Shown here one piece after another: positions 17,032 through 26,611 of a stretch of 48,332 bases of DNA (position 1 is the stretch's first letter; each line of letters begins with the position of its first letter). The translations under genes and the position numbers were made by a program. The DNA comes from an uncultured Bacteroidota bacterium. Lineage in GTDB: Bacteria > Bacteroidota > Bacteroidia > Chitinophagales > LD1. Location: positions 1 to 48,332 of the forward strand of contig CAIXBT010000167.1 in the NCBI GenBank assembly GCA_903917755.1. Reading direction: 5' to 3'. The notes below the pieces were generated by a model, which searched no databases, was not told where the DNA came from, and saw only the letters and a list, made by a program, of their open reading frames with translations.

Positions 17032-18204
17032 TTAATATAGTTTGATTCTTTTTTGAAAAGAATAGATAATGGTAGAATCTGGGAGCCAGTATTGAGATTT
17101 TTCGCCCCCCCTGATTTTTAATTCTAACGCTCCATTATTTCGGGAAACTTTGATATTGGAGATAGTATCAAAAATTGATTTGCCATCAAGAGGCAGACTG
17201 ATTCCACTAATTCCCGGCAATGCTTTATATCCTCGAGATTGCATATTCAGATTATACGCATCACGACCATTGAGACGTATTTCACTTTTGCCTAAAACTT
17301 TTCCCAGACCATCGATCACTTCAAAATATACGATTGGTTCTATGAATACAACGATCGGATGAGGAAGTTTAGTATTTCTCCACTGGATTATCACTTTCTG
17401 CGAAGTCGTATCATATCTTGCTGTAATGTCATCCATTATTTTCAGGTGTTCAGGTTGGGGATGGTCCTTGTCATCATGTCTCCAATATATATAATGTACC
17501 CCCTTGCCCTTATCGTCATATTGCTGGTGGCATGACAGGCAGTCTGAACTCTTGATTTCAGGCATTTTTACCATTCCTTTATATTCCTCAAAATGGCAAG
17601 TAATGCAGGTATTACTCCGTGAAAAGAGAACCGATCCTTTCGGATTGCAATATGGGGGAGAAGATCTAGGGGCTTTTGGTACAAAATCAAAATTGGTTAT
17701 TACCCGATTGCCATCATAATGACAACTAAGGCAATCGATACCTGTGATAAAGCTATCTTTATTTGCTTTTCTGATGGGTGGTCTTTTATCTGCATGATCC
17801 TCCAGATAAACCCTAAATGAGTCTTGATTTTCAGGAATGGACGTTAAAATTTTTTTATACTGATCATCGCCCGCATGACAATTTATACACGTCCCCCTAT
17901 TTTGATTGATATAAAATTTATAATCTGCATCATCATATTGTTTGCTATCGACATATGCAAGGTGCTTTTGAAGCATAAAAAAAGCATTTCCATGAGGCCC
18001 CTTCATTTCATTTTCATATTCTTTTATATGACAGCTGCCACACGTTTTTACCTGTTCTGCTCTGGGAAGGCTATTGAAGGAGTCTATCAAATGATGGGCG
18101 GCTATATCCTCTTTCCTGTTTTCTGAGACCTTATTGCGATATAGGTAGGTCAACGATATAAGAAGTAAAAGCAGAAAAATAGATATTATATAAAATTTTT
18201 TCAC
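17032..18204 (-). CDS. membrane-anchored multiheme c-type cytochrome (five CxxCH)
   Basis: This 390-residue protein has an N-terminal signal anchor (about residues 3-22, Leu/Ile-rich) and five CxxCH heme c motifs at about Cys55, Cys106, Cys158, Cys200 and Cys222. A heme-free beta-rich C-terminal half (about 245-390) follows. It would be periplasmic and tethered to the inner membrane. The upstream in-frame TTG at 18225 is less plausible than the GTG at 18204, which gives the classic positive-then-hydrophobic signal (VKKFYIISIFLLLLL). It lies 41 bases after the radical-SAM gene upstream, so probably cotranscribed. Role likely electron transfer; the partner is unknown. It does not obviously match a named cytochrome type. 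Confidence 0.8.
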   Translation of the reverse strand: MKKFYIISIFLLLLLISLTYLYRNKVSENRKEDIAAHHLIDSFNSLPRAEQVKTCGSCHIKEYENEMKGPHGNAFFMLQKHLAYVDSKQYDDADYKFYINQNRGTCINCHAGDDQYKKILTSIPENQDSFRVYLEDHADKRPPIRKANKDSFITGIDCLSCHYDGNRVITNFDFVPKAPRSSPPYCNPKGSVLFSRSNTCITCHFEEYKGMVKMPEIKSSDCLSCHQQYDDKGKGVHYIYWRHDDKDHPQPEHLKIMDDITARYDTTSQKVIIQWRNTKLPHPIVVFIEPIVYFEVIDGLGKVLGKSEIRLNGRDAYNLNMQSRGYKALPGISGISLPLDGKSIFDTISNIKVSRNNGALELKIRGGEKSQYWLPDSTIIYSFQKRIKLY

Positions 18205-18245
18205 GCAGCAAATTATAAAACACAAAATTGACCGTTAAGCTAAGC

Positions 18246-19667
18246 CTAAAATCGTCGAATCAAAGATAATAGTTTGTCCGCGATATTTACTGACCATCTT
18301 TTCGAGAATTTCTCGTTCAATAAATCCGCAAAATTTTCCGGGTTATGCAGTACATTTTTTTTGATCCATTGAAGGTAGGCTTCTCTATAGCAAATATTAA
18401 ACAGTATAAACTCCAGCCGTTCCATTAGAGAGAGTTTGGTCTGCCACGATCTGGAGATGATATTTCGCAGAGAATAAAAATTGCTGATAAAAAATTCTGT
18501 GCCAGAAATTACCGTATCTGTTTCCACCCCATTTGGCAAATAGCTCAGATGGTTTCCATCATAAAATGAAATATCATCGGTAGTAAATGTGCCTTTTTTT
18601 TGCATATAATTAGCCACCTTAGTCCCCGGGTTGTATGTCAGGAAAGTGAGCTTGGCATAGATAATCCCCATTTTTTGAAAAAAATCTAAAGTTTTTTCAA
18701 ATGTCCTTTTATTCATGCCCTCTATTCCCAAAATAAAACCCGATGCTATCTGAATGCCATGACTTTGTACCTTTCGGATAATGCGTTCGTAATTTTCAAT
18801 ATGGTTGGTATTCATTTTATGTACACTATTCAATGCCTTTTCTTCTATGGATTCAAGACCACAATAAATTATTTTGCATCCACTGGCTTTCATGGCAGCA
18901 AGAATCTCTTCATTGTCGAGCTCTTCAATGCACATTTCAGCCATCCAGCCGCTTGCTCCAGATTTGGAGATCAGGCTACAGGTGTCAATCATATGAGATG
19001 AATTTACACCAAAATTGTAGTCGACAATATTTATGAATTTGCCTCTATATGCCGTTAGCTCACGCTCCAGCTGGGCGCTGCTTTTTACAAAATAATTTTT
19101 TTTCTGCATCACATGTACCATACAGAATGAGCAAACCTCGGTGCAACCGCGTGATGTCTCCAATGGCATACCCATGAATGAATAATATCTTGACGGGTCT
19201 TTTATAAGGTCGAAACGAGGAGGATGTATATCTGTCAAGGAGAATTTATTATCACCTATATATGTTTTTTTTAACTTTACATTTTGAAGGTCCGCAATAA
19301 GACTATCAGCTATCGGCTCCCATAAACCTTGTACAATTGTATCTGTATACTTTAAACATTTTTCAGGAAGGAGGGTGGGCAATTCTCCACCCCAGATCAA
19401 AGAGGATTTCGGAAAATATTGTCTGATCTCCGAGGTTAAGCTTATTGCATTTTCAATATTCTGGCAACTTACTTTAAGACCGAAAAATGCTATTGATTTA
19501 TTTTTATCGATCTGCGAAAAAAAAGTATTTCCATCTATAATATTTAAATCAAAAATTTCTATTTCATAATAAGAGCTCAAAACAGATGCTACAGCAGGAA
19601 GCGAGAGAGAGATAGACCCCTTTGGAAAGACCGGCAGATCGACTAAAATTACAGTTTGCTTTATCAT
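18246..19667 (-). CDS. B12-binding-domain radical SAM protein
   Basis: This 473-residue protein has a cobalamin-binding-like domain (about 1-130; VDLPVFPKGS at the start, WGGELPTLLPE later) and a radical SAM domain with CTEVCSFC (Cys175, Cys179, Cys182). YCGLESIE and GFILGIEGM are barrel motifs. It is outside the CSSPQMWG subfamily. The ATG at 19667 is preferred over an upstream in-frame ATG at 19763, whose extra 32 residues are low-complexity and unlike the family. It lies upstream of, and probably in one operon with, the five-heme cytochrome, which might serve as an electron partner for an associated redox process, though that is speculation. Confidence 0.85.
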   Translation of the reverse strand: MIKQTVILVDLPVFPKGSISLSLPAVASVLSSYYEIEIFDLNIIDGNTFFSQIDKNKSIAFFGLKVSCQNIENAISLTSEIRQYFPKSSLIWGGELPTLLPEKCLKYTDTIVQGLWEPIADSLIADLQNVKLKKTYIGDNKFSLTDIHPPRFDLIKDPSRYYSFMGMPLETSRGCTEVCSFCMVHVMQKKNYFVKSSAQLERELTAYRGKFINIVDYNFGVNSSHMIDTCSLISKSGASGWMAEMCIEELDNEEILAAMKASGCKIIYCGLESIEEKALNSVHKMNTNHIENYERIIRKVQSHGIQIASGFILGIEGMNKRTFEKTLDFFQKMGIIYAKLTFLTYNPGTKVANYMQKKGTFTTDDISFYDGNHLSYLPNGVETDTVISGTEFFISNFYSLRNIISRSWQTKLSLMERLEFILFNICYREAYLQWIKKNVLHNPENFADLLNEKFSKRWSVNIADKLLSLIRRF

Positions 19668-19817
19668 CGCATTATTGTTTAAAGACCTAACCGCAAATTG
19701 GAACAAAAAAATCAAAAAGCAACAAAAATTGCCTGTGCTATTAAAAGCCTGACAGGCAAACACTCCGCAAAATGTACAGATTAACAGTCGGGCATTTAAT
19801 AAATGTTTGCAGGATGT

Positions 19818-20687
19818 TTAATACCAAGTCATATCGGCCTTCCGGAAAACAAATTTCTTATAATAATTATTCAATGATGCTGTTTTGATAGCATTATTTG
19901 CAACTCGCCCATTATTATATAAAACACTTTTGACGGTCTGGGTAAAAGTTAGCTCAAACCAATCATTATCGTTTGGTGAATCCGGTAATTTAATGGTGAG
20001 AGAAAGCAGCCCGGAGGCAGGATTAATAATGTTGTATGCAGAACGTACTATAGAAATTGCCTGTCCATTGGCAGGAGCGAAATACTGTTGAGTCATAGAT
20101 GGGGCACTCCTCCATTGTGCCGTATCTCCCGCACTTAGTGTGAGTATTTGTCCTGCCGTGCCTTTGTGATTGGAAAGCAAAAACATTCTTTCGAATGAGT
20201 TTCCTTCTCCACGTTTGAATTCAATGCCGTTTTTTGTAAAACCAAAATAGGCTCCGCCAGACGTGTCTCCTGCGAGTGTGGTCTGAATACCAATTTCATT
20301 AGGCGTTGCTTTCAATACATTATTGGTTGTACCACTGTTATCCACCAAACCTATGATAGCATTCATTGAATCATCTCCTGAACGGGTATTATTGTCTAAA
20401 GCAAGAACACTATGCAGGTATATAGGATTTCCCTGTGACAATAGTATATGCGGAATGCTATACGGTAATGTAGGTACAGTATCTGACATGGTAAAATAAT
20501 AGGGTATCCCATCCGCCCCGGTAAATTTGAAGTTCACTTTGCCGTTAATATTCAACACATCATATACAGTATCCGCTACATGCACTATTTTCTCCCTACC
20601 CTTGGTATTAGAATTAGTTTGTCCGCATCTCGACAGAAGTAAAACCAAAAAACCTAAAGCGAGAAATAGTGTGACTTTTATTTTCAT
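19818..20687 (-). CDS. putative lipoprotein with fibre-like repeats
   Basis: This 289-residue protein has an N-terminal hydrophobic signal and Cys21 in LLSRC, a weak lipobox because Arg precedes the Cys. The rest is Gly/Asn/Thr/Ser-rich and probably beta-structured. It contains GTAGQILTLSAGDTAQWRS, a pattern also found in fibre-like and surface proteins and echoed in the 26612 protein (GAGKVLTSDATGLASWQS). I do not recognise a catalytic domain. It is the last gene of the minus-strand block containing the DUF1501/DUF1800 pairs, 40 bases after the nearest stop. Probably surface-exposed. Confidence 0.65.
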   Translation of the reverse strand: MKIKVTLFLALGFLVLLLSRCGQTNSNTKGREKIVHVADTVYDVLNINGKVNFKFTGADGIPYYFTMSDTVPTLPYSIPHILLSQGNPIYLHSVLALDNNTRSGDDSMNAIIGLVDNSGTTNNVLKATPNEIGIQTTLAGDTSGGAYFGFTKNGIEFKRGEGNSFERMFLLSNHKGTAGQILTLSAGDTAQWRSAPSMTQQYFAPANGQAISIVRSAYNIINPASGLLSLTIKLPDSPNDNDWFELTFTQTVKSVLYNNGRVANNAIKTASLNNYYKKFVFRKADMTWY

Positions 20688-20727
20688 TGTCTAATTTATA
20701 CGGTGAGCCAATGGCCTAAAACAAAAG

Positions 20728-21987
20728 CTATTTGAATATTTTTATTTCCTGATAACTTCCCAACAAAACATCTGATATTACCGTTGGTTCTGCATCCAGC
20801 CAATTTTTTAAAACAGATGAATAGACAGATCTATAGTCATACTGTAATGATAGATTATCTTGTACTGTCACATGCTCGGGTATAACGGGATTGACTCCGA
20901 TAATGCCAGCATTGATACCCCTTCCGAAAAATAATATTGGCTGTGATGAGCCATGGTCGGTGCCCATGCTTGCATTAGACATAATTCTTCTTCCAAACTC
21001 TGAAAATGTCATACCAACTACATCATCCTCTCTTCCCATCGCAGTAATATCTTCCCAAAAACATGAAACTGCCTGAGATAATTTTTTGAGCAGATCTGCA
21101 TGAGCCCCCTTAGTGGAATCAGAAGGATCTACCTGTCCCTGATGTGTGTCAAACCCTTTCAAATCTACCAAGTACACTGGTGTTTGCGATCCGGATTTTA
21201 TGAGTTTTGATACGATCTTCAATTGATCAGCTAGAGAGTTTTCGCCTTCTTTCGGATATGACTTAGAATGTTGAAACGTGGTATTGAGAGCATTTTTAAG
21301 CGTTTGGGAATAATGTTGGGTTTGCAGGAGTACTTCTGAAATACTCTTCATCTCTATAGCTGCAAAAGTACTTTCGTCGTCCGCTGGCAAATCCACTTCA
21401 GGTGCCTGAAACCCCGTCGATGGGTTGATGATCACACTCATATCTATGGTTTCGCCCTGAAAAAGGAATGTACCCGTATCTCCTATCTTGATAGCAGGAG
21501 GATCCGGATATTTTTGGTTGGGAAATCCCTGTGGATAGTTTTTATACCGGGTTTCTAGGAAACGAGCCATCCATCCGGTTGAAAGGATCTTAGTGTCAGC
21601 CCCAGTGAGCCAGATATCCTGTGATCGGAAGTGTGACAATACGAGATTAGAATATCCGACCCCCTGTACGAAAGTCACCAGATCATTATCATACATATCT
21701 TTGATACCCTCCAGAGATGGATGAAGTCCGGCAGAATTTGTTCCCTTTATTGACAGAATTTTGCGCTCAGGTATATAGAGACTCGGTCTGGCTTTCGTTA
21801 TCCTTTCATAGTTATCCAAAGGAATCAATGTATTCAAACCATCATTGCCGCCTATCAGTTGTATCAGTATGAGTATTTTATTTTGTGGTCTGCGACGAGT
21901 GTGAAAATTGCATGCAGATAAGGCCCCTAAAAAAAGCGGAACAGCTGCTGTAATAGCAGAATTTCTTATAAAGGATCTCCTGTTCAT
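20728..21987 (-). CDS. DUF1501 family protein, Tat-type lipoprotein (copy A)
   Basis: This 419-residue protein begins NRRSFIRNS, a twin-arginine signal, followed by a hydrophobic stretch and lipobox LSAC with Cys26. It is therefore probably exported folded and lipidated. LIQLIGGNDGLNTLIPL and FGRRIMSNASMGTDHGS are typical of the DUF1501 family, which is related in fold to sulfatases/alkaline phosphatases but has no settled function. Its start overlaps by one base (TGATG) the stop of the DUF1800 partner at 21987, so the two are translationally coupled. A second pair of the same kind lies immediately upstream. Confidence 0.88.
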   Translation of the reverse strand: MNRRSFIRNSAITAAVPLFLGALSACNFHTRRRPQNKILILIQLIGGNDGLNTLIPLDNYERITKARPSLYIPERKILSIKGTNSAGLHPSLEGIKDMYDNDLVTFVQGVGYSNLVLSHFRSQDIWLTGADTKILSTGWMARFLETRYKNYPQGFPNQKYPDPPAIKIGDTGTFLFQGETIDMSVIINPSTGFQAPEVDLPADDESTFAAIEMKSISEVLLQTQHYSQTLKNALNTTFQHSKSYPKEGENSLADQLKIVSKLIKSGSQTPVYLVDLKGFDTHQGQVDPSDSTKGAHADLLKKLSQAVSCFWEDITAMGREDDVVGMTFSEFGRRIMSNASMGTDHGSSQPILFFGRGINAGIIGVNPVIPEHVTVQDNLSLQYDYRSVYSSVLKNWLDAEPTVISDVLLGSYQEIKIFK

Positions 21988-23567
21988 CAGATCATTTGGT
22001 ATTGAACCATATTAGTCATTCTTTTAAAAAAAGCTCTCAATCTGGTTTCTACAATATTCTTGGCTTCCTCATCTGTCGGGGTGGCGATATACTTTTGCCA
22101 TGCATCGGCCCAATAATGATTTGCTACCTGCCCGGACAGCAATATACTCTTTAACTTGTTCTTAGCTGCGTCACTGATCCTTACTGCATACAGCAGTTCG
22201 ACACAATGGTCGATCAGCAGGTCAACATTTTCAGGATCCTTAAATTGCTTTACGAACATGGTGAGATCAAATTTGATATAAGGCCCGTTGCATTTCAAAC
22301 CGACAGATGAATTAAGATTGTTTACGAGTTCCATGCGCACGCTCAGAGAGCTGGGATTGATCCACCATCGATGATATTTAGGTGCCTGATAGTATGCTGG
22401 CCATCCTGCTACTGACGGCGGATTGCCTATGATCATAGACAGCCCTCCTATGAAATCATGAATAATGACGGAGCATAGCAGGTTTTCTGAGATATCACTT
22501 GGTAAAGTGACACCAAATTGCTGAATAACCCCGACCAAAAAATCAACCGGGCTTTTTTCGATACAGCCCCTGAAAGCCTTGTCATAAAAATGCTCGCTCT
22601 GTAATAGTATCCTTAAAACAGGAACGACCTCATAATTATTGGCAATAAGGATCTGTGCTAAAGGTTTGATGATATTGCGCTCTGTTTGTTCATCCATTTG
22701 AGCGCAAACTAGCCAGCGGTATATGTTTTTGCAAAAAAATTCAGCTGTTGCTGTTCTCTGAAAGATCATTTCTATTAGTTCATCTGTTTCGCCGGCACCA
22801 TCCGCACCTTGCCTGCCTCTGATAACCCTGTTTTCAAAAAAAGGGGAAAAGTGTTTATCACCTGAGTCATGAAGCAGCGGATCAAACTCAGAACGGATAT
22901 CCTGTTTATTATCCTTCCAACCCGTCAGGACTCTGGCAGCAGCCTTCACATCATCTTCTGAGTATCTGGTCTCTGCTCCCTTGCCTATGGTGAATAATTC
23001 CATCAATTCTCTGCTGTAATTTTCATTTGGAGCCGCCTTCTTGTTTGAATTTCCATTTAGATAGACGAGCATAGCAGGGTTAGCAGTCCCTTCACGGATC
23101 AATTTTTTAAAATTGCCCAATGCATGGGTACGAAGCATGGCATAATAAGCATAATCATATCTGGCATCTTTGACTATATTCATTTCTATCGGAAAATGGT
23201 TGTGCCAGAAGAGGATCATTTTTTCTGTAAGAGAAAAATCGCGGCCTATGATGCGCGATACCCACCATGATCTCAATGCTTCCGATCTTTTGCTGTCTAT
23301 CATTTCATTTTCAAAAGGGGCCTCGATCCATTCGGTACCTATCGGCACCAGAGGATCTGTCAGATCGGGGTCTTCCTGAACGGGTGGTTTGAGAGCTGTA
23401 GTAGGAGTCAAAAGAACATCAAGACATTGAGACAGCTTTTTTTTTCTGAAAAATTCAAGTTCCTTATGACCCACGCCAAATAGCGTACGCCTCAGCAGAT
23501 GAAGAAGGTCATCTGTTTCCCATTTTCCGCTGTAAGGTGCGAGGCTATATGAAGATATGACAGGCAT
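21987..23567 (-). CDS. DUF1800 family protein (copy A)
   Basis: This 526-residue DUF1800 protein has conserved blocks including LLRRTLFGVGHKE near the N terminus, LFWHNHFPIEMNIVKDARY, YLNGNSNKKAAPNENYSREL and SVAGWPAYYQAPKYH. No signal peptide is evident. DUF1800 proteins are nearly always encoded next to DUF1501 proteins in Bacteroidota and Planctomycetes; the function is not established. It is closely similar along its full length to the 24840-26420 protein, so this is one half of a tandem duplication. The gap to the upstream DUF1501 stop is five bases. Confidence 0.88.
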   Translation of the reverse strand: MPVISSYSLAPYSGKWETDDLLHLLRRTLFGVGHKELEFFRKKKLSQCLDVLLTPTTALKPPVQEDPDLTDPLVPIGTEWIEAPFENEMIDSKRSEALRSWWVSRIIGRDFSLTEKMILFWHNHFPIEMNIVKDARYDYAYYAMLRTHALGNFKKLIREGTANPAMLVYLNGNSNKKAAPNENYSRELMELFTIGKGAETRYSEDDVKAAARVLTGWKDNKQDIRSEFDPLLHDSGDKHFSPFFENRVIRGRQGADGAGETDELIEMIFQRTATAEFFCKNIYRWLVCAQMDEQTERNIIKPLAQILIANNYEVVPVLRILLQSEHFYDKAFRGCIEKSPVDFLVGVIQQFGVTLPSDISENLLCSVIIHDFIGGLSMIIGNPPSVAGWPAYYQAPKYHRWWINPSSLSVRMELVNNLNSSVGLKCNGPYIKFDLTMFVKQFKDPENVDLLIDHCVELLYAVRISDAAKNKLKSILLSGQVANHYWADAWQKYIATPTDEEAKNIVETRLRAFFKRMTNMVQYQMI

Positions 23568-23572
23568 GGAGG

Positions 23573-24838
23573 CTATGATCGGGATTTATATATTTTCAAT
23601 TCCGGAAAATCGCCTTTCAGGATCTCTTTAATATCGGTCGAAGGCGCAGTCATCCATTTTTTCAAAACAGATCCATACACAGATCTGAAGTCATATTGCA
23701 AGGCTAGATTGTCACTACCGAGTACTGTATCAGGTATGACAGGGTTTTTGCCCATAATGCCACCCGCGAGATCAGCACCAAAAAACAAGATCGGCTGAGT
23801 GGATCCATGGTCTGTGCCACGACTCGCATTAGATTTGATCCTCCGGCCAAATTCAGAAAAAGCCATACCGGAGACATCATGCTCCCTGCCCATCTGATTG
23901 ACATCTTCCCAAAAGCAGCTAATAGCCTGTGAGACTTTTTTCAACAGATCCGCATGTGTACCCTTAGTAGGGTCTTTGGCATCCAGCTGATCCTCATGTG
24001 TATCAAATCCTTTCAGATCTACCAGATATACTGAGGTCTCGAGGCCGGAGTCAATCAATTTAGCAACCATTTTCAGTTGATCTGCCAATGAATTCTCACC
24101 TGATTTGGGATATGATTTGGAATGAGAAAATTTATTTTTTAGTGCTTTCTCGATGACATTAGAGTAAGATTTTGTCTGCAGCAATATTTCTCGGATACTA
24201 TTCACTTCGTGTGCTGCATAGGTGTCTGCACTATTGCCGGAAGGTTCGATCTCAGGGCTCTCAAAGCTCTTATAGGCATCGATCACGATACTCATGTCCA
24301 TTTTATAACCTTCAAATAGAAACGAGCCAGTATCGCCTATTTTAATGGCTGGCGGATCAGGATGAGTCTGATTTGGAAACCCTTCCGGATAGTGTTTATA
24401 CTGTGTTTCAAGATAACGTGCCATCCAGCCTGTATATAATGTCTCTGCCGATCCGGACCCTGTAAGCAAAATATCTGATGAGCGAAAGTGAGAATAATTG
24501 GGGTTTTCATAACCCACACCCTGAATGAAGCTCACCAGGTTATTATTATAAAGGTCTTGCACTCCCTTCATAGATGGGTGCAAACCGGTGGCTGTAGCTC
24601 CGTTCATCATGAGCACCTTATTTTCCGGAATGAGAATATTGGGTCTGGCTTTGGAAAGATTGGGGTATTGGTCCAGCGGGATCAATGTATTCAATCCATC
24701 ATTCCCTCCTATCAGCTGGATGAGGACGAATACCGGCTTTTGCTTGCCTGATTTCACCGTACACGATGCCAGTGAACCAAGAAAGTAAGGCAGTACCGTA
24801 GCCAAAGCTGTGTTTTTGATAAATACTCTTCTATTCAT
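23573..24838 (-). CDS. DUF1501 family protein, Tat-type lipoprotein (copy B)
   Basis: This 421-residue paralogue of the 20728-21987 protein has a twin-arginine signal (NRRVFIKNT), lipobox LASC with Cys26, and the blocks LIQLIGGNDGLNTLIPL and SNASRGTDHGSTQPILFFG. It probably folds in the cytoplasm before Tat export and lipidation. It begins one base after the stop of the DUF1800 gene upstream and ends five bases before the second DUF1800 gene, so all four genes form one operon. Function unknown; a cell-surface partnership with DUF1800 is inferred from constant pairing. Confidence 0.88.
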   Translation of the reverse strand: MNRRVFIKNTALATVLPYFLGSLASCTVKSGKQKPVFVLIQLIGGNDGLNTLIPLDQYPNLSKARPNILIPENKVLMMNGATATGLHPSMKGVQDLYNNNLVSFIQGVGYENPNYSHFRSSDILLTGSGSAETLYTGWMARYLETQYKHYPEGFPNQTHPDPPAIKIGDTGSFLFEGYKMDMSIVIDAYKSFESPEIEPSGNSADTYAAHEVNSIREILLQTKSYSNVIEKALKNKFSHSKSYPKSGENSLADQLKMVAKLIDSGLETSVYLVDLKGFDTHEDQLDAKDPTKGTHADLLKKVSQAISCFWEDVNQMGREHDVSGMAFSEFGRRIKSNASRGTDHGSTQPILFFGADLAGGIMGKNPVIPDTVLGSDNLALQYDFRSVYGSVLKKWMTAPSTDIKEILKGDFPELKIYKSRS

Positions 24839-24839
24839 C

Positions 24840-26420
24840 TTACATGATTTGATATTCAGGCATATTTATTATTTTCCGATAAAACTCCTTTAGTCTTGTT
24901 TCAATCACTCCTTTATTTTCTTTGTTTTCTGGGTCAGCAATGAATTTATTCCAGGCATCGGTCCAATAATGATCTGCCTCCTGACCGGATAATAACACTG
25001 CTTTGAGCCTATTCTTATCAGATTGACTTATTTCCATAGCCAATAAAAACTCTACACTGCTATTGATCAGCTTATCGGGGTCTTCCGGGTTCTCAAGTTG
25101 GCGTACAAAATTCGAAAAGTCAAATTTTATTCTTGGTCCGTTGCAATTTAGTCCCTCTTCGGCTATCAGGCTGTCAATAATTTTCATTCGAAAACTTAAT
25201 GTGTATGAATTGATCCACCACTGATGAAATTTCGGCGCTTGATAGAAAGCCGGCCAACCTGCCACCGAAGGCGGATCGCCGATCATCATAGACAATCCAC
25301 CCAGGTAGAACATATAGTGCAACCAACAGAGATGGTTTTCAACAGAAATAGCCGGAAAAGCCAGATCAAATTGTTTAGAAGCACCGATCCAAAAGTCTAC
25401 TGGGCTCTTTACAATACAACCTCTGAAAGCGGGATCAAAAAAATGCTCACTGCTCAATAAAGTCCTGAGCACAGGAGATACCTCATAATTATTTGCCTGT
25501 AGTATATAGGCAAGGGGAGTTATGATCTCAGTTTCCACTCTATCGTCGATCTGTGCACAGACCAGCCAGCGATATAAATTTCTGCAAAAATATTTAGCCG
25601 TCTCTTTTCTGCAAAAGATCACATCAACTAGTTCATCTGTTTCTATCGCACCAGAAGCTCCCGATCTACCTTTTATGATCGTATGATCAAAGAATGAAGA
25701 GAACCTTTTATCGTCGGTATCGTGAAGTTCGGGGTGGAAGTTTGTCTGAAGAGTTTCCTTATCATCTTTCCATCCTGTCAGAACCCTAGCTGCTGCTTTC
25801 ACATCTTCCTCTGTATATCTCACATGAGGATCTTTGCCCAGTGTGAATAGTTCCATTAGTTCTCTGCTATAGTTTTCATTAGGGGCTTCTTTGTTATTTG
25901 AATTGCCATTGAGATAAACCAGCATGGCAATATTGGTTGTCCCCTCTCTTATAAGGTTTTTAAAATTGCCTAATGCATGGGAGCGCAATGTGTGAACATA
26001 CTGATAGCTATATCTTCCGTCTTTGACTATATCCATCTCTGTCACGAAATGATTATGCCAAAACAAAGTCATCTTTTCGGTCAATGAATAATCGCGATTA
26101 ATGATCTGACCTACCCACCATGCTTTCAGATAGAATCTTCTTTTTTTGTCTATCTCCTCACTTTCATATGGAGCATTGATCCATTGGGTACCTCTGGGCA
26201 CCAAAGGGTCGATGATGTCCGGGTCATCCTGTGCCAGCATTTCCGGTGCAGGAGATCTCTTTAACAGGGACTCCATGCACTGGTTAATATCCTTGCCCTT
26301 GAAAAACTCAAAATCTTTGATACTTACACCAAACAAACACCGCCCAAGCAGGTGTGACAATTCGTCCTTCTTTAATTTACTATTAATCGGAGCAAGACTA
26401 TATGATGAAGCAATACGCAT
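24840..26420 (-). CDS. DUF1800 family protein (copy B)
   Basis: This 526-residue protein has the same length as copy A and matching blocks (LLGRCLFGVSIKD, LFWHNHFVTEMDIVKDGRY, YLNGNSNNKEAPNENYSREL, SVAGWPAFYQAPKFH). No signal peptide is seen. It is the first gene of the DUF1800-DUF1501-DUF1800-DUF1501 operon, which continues into the fibre-like lipoprotein at 19818. A near -7 box (TAACCTTG on the minus strand, 26478-26485) lies 58 bases upstream but departs from consensus at one base. The retained reading frame in both copies implies both are used. Confidence 0.88.
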   Translation of the reverse strand: MRIASSYSLAPINSKLKKDELSHLLGRCLFGVSIKDFEFFKGKDINQCMESLLKRSPAPEMLAQDDPDIIDPLVPRGTQWINAPYESEEIDKKRRFYLKAWWVGQIINRDYSLTEKMTLFWHNHFVTEMDIVKDGRYSYQYVHTLRSHALGNFKNLIREGTTNIAMLVYLNGNSNNKEAPNENYSRELMELFTLGKDPHVRYTEEDVKAAARVLTGWKDDKETLQTNFHPELHDTDDKRFSSFFDHTIIKGRSGASGAIETDELVDVIFCRKETAKYFCRNLYRWLVCAQIDDRVETEIITPLAYILQANNYEVSPVLRTLLSSEHFFDPAFRGCIVKSPVDFWIGASKQFDLAFPAISVENHLCWLHYMFYLGGLSMMIGDPPSVAGWPAFYQAPKFHQWWINSYTLSFRMKIIDSLIAEEGLNCNGPRIKFDFSNFVRQLENPEDPDKLINSSVEFLLAMEISQSDKNRLKAVLLSGQEADHYWTDAWNKFIADPENKENKGVIETRLKEFYRKIINMPEYQIM

Positions 26421-26611
26421 TTCTTATTTCGATAGTTTGAACCAAGTTCACACCTCCATTTCTTAGCCAATCAAAAACAAGGTTAGTAAACCCTCAAATA
26501 ATGTAAGAAGTATGTGACTACTCATTGTTATAAAATTACTAAAATTTTTGAAGATAAATATTGAACATATTACTACGTCCAATTATTTACCATGTATTTG
26601 TCGGAACATAG

